Positions 62,933 through 64,000 of a stretch of 64,000 bases of DNA are shown here, piece after piece; the stretch's first letter is position 1; every line of letters starts with the position of its first letter. The position numbers and the translations under genes were made by a program. This DNA comes from Achromobacter sp. MYb9 (GTDB lineage: Bacteria > Pseudomonadota > Gammaproteobacteria > Burkholderiales > Burkholderiaceae_B), in the NCBI RefSeq assembly GCF_002975275.1, contig NZ_PCOQ01000006.1:124001-188000 (forward strand). The letters run 5' to 3'. The notes under the pieces are model-generated. The model was not told the origin of the DNA and did not search any database. It worked only from the letters and a program-made list of their open reading frames with translations.

Positions 62933-64000
62933 TCAGTTGGCGAAGACCTTGATCTGGTCGCTTTTCAGCACGTCCGGGGTCAGGCTCTTTTCGATCCACT
63001 CCATCGACGTGTCGGACACGCCCGGGGTGACCAGTTCAGCCGGGACGATGGTGATGTCGGCCAGCACCTTGAACGGGTACTTGTCGCTCTTTTTCGTCAC
63101 GCCGAACAACTGCGCTTCCAGGCCCTGGCCGTCGGCGCGATGCATTTTGACTTCGCGGCCGTAGCCCTTGAAGGTCACGTCGTGCATGGCGGCGGCCACT
63201 TGCTCCGGGCTGGGCCACGCGCCGCCGTTGTCCTTGATGGCTTTTTCGTAGCCGGCTTTCAGGCCCTGAATGGCTTGCACCATGTGGTAGACCGAGTAGA
63301 TCGGGTAGGCGCCGGTCTTGTCGTGGAATTTCTTCACGAAGGCCTGGTGCTTCGGATCGTCCTTGGTTTCCGGATGCAGGAAGTAGTGGTCGCCGCGAGC
63401 GCCGACGTAGACGCCTTCAGGCAGCGCGTTGCCCAGGCGCTCCAGCGAGCTTTCGGCCAGCGACAGCACAAACGTCGAGTTCTTGAACAGGTTGCGCTGG
63501 GATGCCTGGCGCACGAAGTTGTCCAGGTCGCCGCCCCACGACGTCGAGACAATGACGTCCGGACGCAGCGCTTGCAAACGGCTGATTTCGGTGGAGAAGT
63601 CGGCGGCGCCGAACTTGGGGAACATCTCGGCCACGACCTTCACGTCCGGCTTGAATTTCTTCAGCGCGGCCAGGAAGATGTCGCGCGAATCGCGGCCCCA
63701 GGCGTAGTCCTGGTTGACGATGGCGATGGTCTTGAAGTCGGGCTTGACCTTCATCAGGTACAGCACCTGCGCGACCATTTCAGTGGTGGCGTTGGCCTGG
63801 GTGCGGACGACGTACTTGTACTTCTTGCCTTCCAGGGCCTTTTCCGTGCCGCAGTCCCACAACACGTTCAGCACTTTCAGGTCTTCGGCCACGGGCGCCA
63901 CGATGTTGCAATGGCCGCTGGAGATGGCCGACAGCATGACGCGCGTGCCGCCTTCGGCCAGGCGGCGGTATTCGGACAACAGCTTTTCGCCGCCGCCGCC
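62933..64000 (-). CDS. ABC-transporter substrate-binding protein (Leu/Ile/Val-receptor family), 5' end missing
   Basis: At least 355 residues of a periplasmic receptor of the type-I solute-binding family that includes LivK and UrtA. Visible segments are RTQANATTEMVAQVLYLM, then TIAIVNQDYAWGRDSRDIF, FGAADFSTEISRLQALRPDVI and MVQAIQGLKAGYEKAI. The N terminus and signal peptide lie beyond the right edge; the frame is open to the last base. The likely ligand is a branched-chain amino acid, amide or aromatic compound, but the receptor sequence alone does not decide. Its transporter genes would lie outside the window, and the strong terminator shows it is last in its operon. Confidence 0.9.
   Translation of the reverse strand, partial: GGGGEKLLSEYRRLAEGGTRVMLSAISSGHCNIVAPVAEDLKVLNVLWDCGTEKALEGKKYKYVVRTQANATTEMVAQVLYLMKVKPDFKTIAIVNQDYAWGRDSRDIFLAALKKFKPDVKVVAEMFPKFGAADFSTEISRLQALRPDVIVSTSWGGDLDNFVRQASQRNLFKNSTFVLSLAESSLERLGNALPEGVYVGARGDHYFLHPETKDDPKHQAFVKKFHDKTGAYPIYSVYHMVQAIQGLKAGYEKAIKDNGGAWPSPEQVAAAMHDVTFKGYGREVKMHRADGQGLEAQLFGVTKKSDKYPFKVLADITIVPAELVTPGVSDTSMEWIEKSLTPDVLKSDQIKVFAN

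Noticed and set aside
1..64000. CRISPR arrays, tRNA or rRNA genes, insertion sequences, integrases or phage attachment sites
   Set aside because: I found no regularly spaced repeats, no cloverleaf-like sequence, no rRNA and no transposase or integrase motif. The effector islands therefore show no visible mobile element of their own.

Overview
The window is a high-GC (roughly two-thirds G+C), gene-dense stretch of a beta-proteobacterial chromosome. Several features point to Alcaligenaceae, most likely Achromobacter or a close relative of Bordetella: a Bug-type tricarboxylate receptor next to tcuAB, a complete type VI secretion system (T6SS) with several VgrG islands, and overall codon use. This placement is inference from gene content, not from a marker gene.

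Layout. 1-2.3 kb: the tail of a MocR-like PLP protein, two related small membrane proteins and a secreted protein, all of unknown role. 2.3-7.7 kb (minus strand): a Bug receptor, tcuB, tcuA and a LysR regulator, an apparent tricarballylate/citrate-type catabolic unit, followed by a YfcG-like glutathione transferase. 7.9-54.8 kb: the T6SS locus with its effector islands. 54.8-56.9 kb: a PAAR spike protein, a secreted tetratricopeptide-like protein and a tiny lipoprotein. 56.9-62.1 kb: a thioredoxin-like/CcdA-like pair, a two-component system, MTA/SAH nucleosidase and Ohr. 62.1-64 kb: an orphan small gene and the 3' part of an ABC-transporter solute receptor with a strong terminator.

The T6SS is complete for the thirteen core components. 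The minus-strand arm starts at a divergent control region (26.2-26.3 kb) and encodes a lipoprotein, TssB, TssC, Hcp, TssE, TssF, TssG, TssH/ClpV, then VgrG, a DUF4123 chaperone, a VasX-like pore-forming effector and membrane proteins likely to give immunity. The plus-strand arm encodes TssJ, TssK, TssL, then an evolved 1713-residue VgrG and a small exported protein. A second minus-strand island (45.1-34.9 kb) follows: VgrG, DUF4123, and a Tle1-like DUF2235 effector embedded in an array of four DUF3304 proteins. Then come a TagX-like M15 peptidase, an unknown membrane protein, TssM, TagF, an OmpA-like protein (plus strand) and TssA (minus strand). TagF is present, but no PpkA, PppA or Fha gene is seen in the window.

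Points of greatest interest. (1) The 1713-residue VgrG carries a C-terminal module with an HEMGH zinc-protease motif, a His/Cys-rich tail and a linker of tandem 8-residue repeats; a signal-peptide protein that overlaps its stop codon is the obvious immunity candidate. (2) The Tle1-like effector has Asp where the DUF2235 family has its nucleophilic Ser (GGDRG rather than GxSxG). (3) Four DUF3304 proteins surround this single effector, and two of their genes share a 74-bp perfectly identical tract, which suggests gene conversion or recent duplication. (4) The ccdA/thioredoxin promoter region and the ohr promoter region share a bipartite element, CACAAAC[C/G]GGATAC-N9-GTGCAATG, that matches no promoter consensus I can name.
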